Both the position numbers and the translations under genes were made by a program. The notes under the pieces were generated by a model that saw nothing but the letters and a program-made list of their open reading frames with translations, had not been told where the DNA came from and did no database searches. From Deltaproteobacteria bacterium (GTDB taxonomy: Bacteria > Myxococcota > Myxococcia > Myxococcales > 40CM-4-68-19), in the NCBI GenBank assembly GCA_005888115.1, contig VBKO01000059.1, positions 1 through 32,021 of the forward strand: DNA of 32,021 bases, read 5' to 3'. Positions 31,829 through 32,021 of this stretch are shown here, one piece after another. The stretch's first letter is position 1. Every line of letters starts with the position of its first letter.

Positions 31829-32021
31829 CCCGACTCCCCCCGCACGCCACGCCTGCGCAGGCCGGCCCTCGCAGGCGGCGTGCCAGCGAGCGCCTGGGCG
31901 CACTGGCTGCGGATTGCGGCTGGGGTGGCCTTCAGGTGGGCAACGCGGTTCCCACACGGGCCAGCGGCGCGCCCCTGCTGCGCAGCTACGGCGGGCGGGC
32001 GACCGCCACTCGCCACCAAAC

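Noticed and set aside
31829-32021. Possible partial gene at the window end, including the 99-aa minus frame
   Set aside because: No frame shows a domain, ribosome site or convincing protein pattern. The transglycosylase start at 31828 with its GGGGGAG site explains the local signal.

Overview
The window looks like chromosomal DNA from a GC-rich Gram-negative bacterium, most likely a myxobacterium or relative (Myxococcota, Anaeromyxobacter-like). This is inferred from the strong G/C third-position bias, LPS-core genes including a Kdo hydroxylase, many short lipoproteins, a type IV pilin, a sigma-54-type promoter, and small proteins of a kind I associate with delta-proteobacteria. No sequence search was possible. 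No rRNA, tRNA, CRISPR array, transposase or phage gene was seen. Nearly all DNA is coding and most ORF-track entries are shadow frames.

Layout. 1-4762 (minus): a five-gene chain in which every neighbour overlaps. It holds a Tat-exported fusion of the 2Fe-2S and molybdopterin subunits of a periplasmic aldehyde oxidoreductase, its FAD/4Fe-4S subunit, a Cys-rich 75-aa protein, a PepSY-like 130-aa protein and the start of an alpha/beta hydrolase. 4815-5333 (plus): a DJ-1/PfpI protein. 5343-8403 (minus): an LPS-core operon (Kdo hydroxylase, heptosyltransferase-type GT9, GT4). 8449-10311 (minus): a Upf1-like helicase. 10452-11114 (plus): a CBS-pair protein and a tiny membrane protein. 11111-12868 (minus): a histone-deacetylase-family enzyme with an unrecognised C-terminal extension. 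12929-14658 (plus): DNA polymerase IV and an orphan pilin. 14659-15089: the only long gene-free stretch, a strongly structured 300-bp island bounded by inverted repeats. 15090-17297 (minus): a PQQ-type beta-propeller protein. 17471-18979 (plus): a HARE-HTH protein with a degenerate Mrr-like region. 19096-21745 (plus): HEAT-repeat lipoprotein, small lipoprotein and ATP-grasp ligase, overlapping end to end. 21726-22856 (minus): a second GT4. 23044-24948 (plus): thioesterase, class II fructose-1,6-bisphosphatase, SRPBCC protein. 25184-25372 (plus): a 62-aa protein. 25445-26293 (minus): an SDR like the dehydrogenase domain of MFE-2. 26412-28181 (plus): carboxypeptidase-regulatory-like protein and enolase. 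28195-29692 (minus): lipoprotein and an RpoH-type sigma factor behind a sigma-54-type promoter. 29929-30588 (plus): a degenerate histidine kinase. 30664-31828 (minus): CsbD protein and lytic transglycosylase. 31829-32021: nothing supportable.

Functional themes: envelope construction (LPS core, peptidoglycan turnover, lipoproteins, sugar transfer), central carbon metabolism (fructose bisphosphatase and enolase), stress and DNA repair (RpoH-type sigma, CsbD, DinB, DJ-1, helicase), and periplasmic aldehyde oxidation. The least explained items are the small proteins locked into the oxidoreductase operon, the structured island at 14.7-15.0 kb, a repeated hairpin-plus-motif element found twice between genes, the HARE/Mrr-like protein, and the degenerate kinase that resembles a ChpT/Spo0B-type phosphotransferase.
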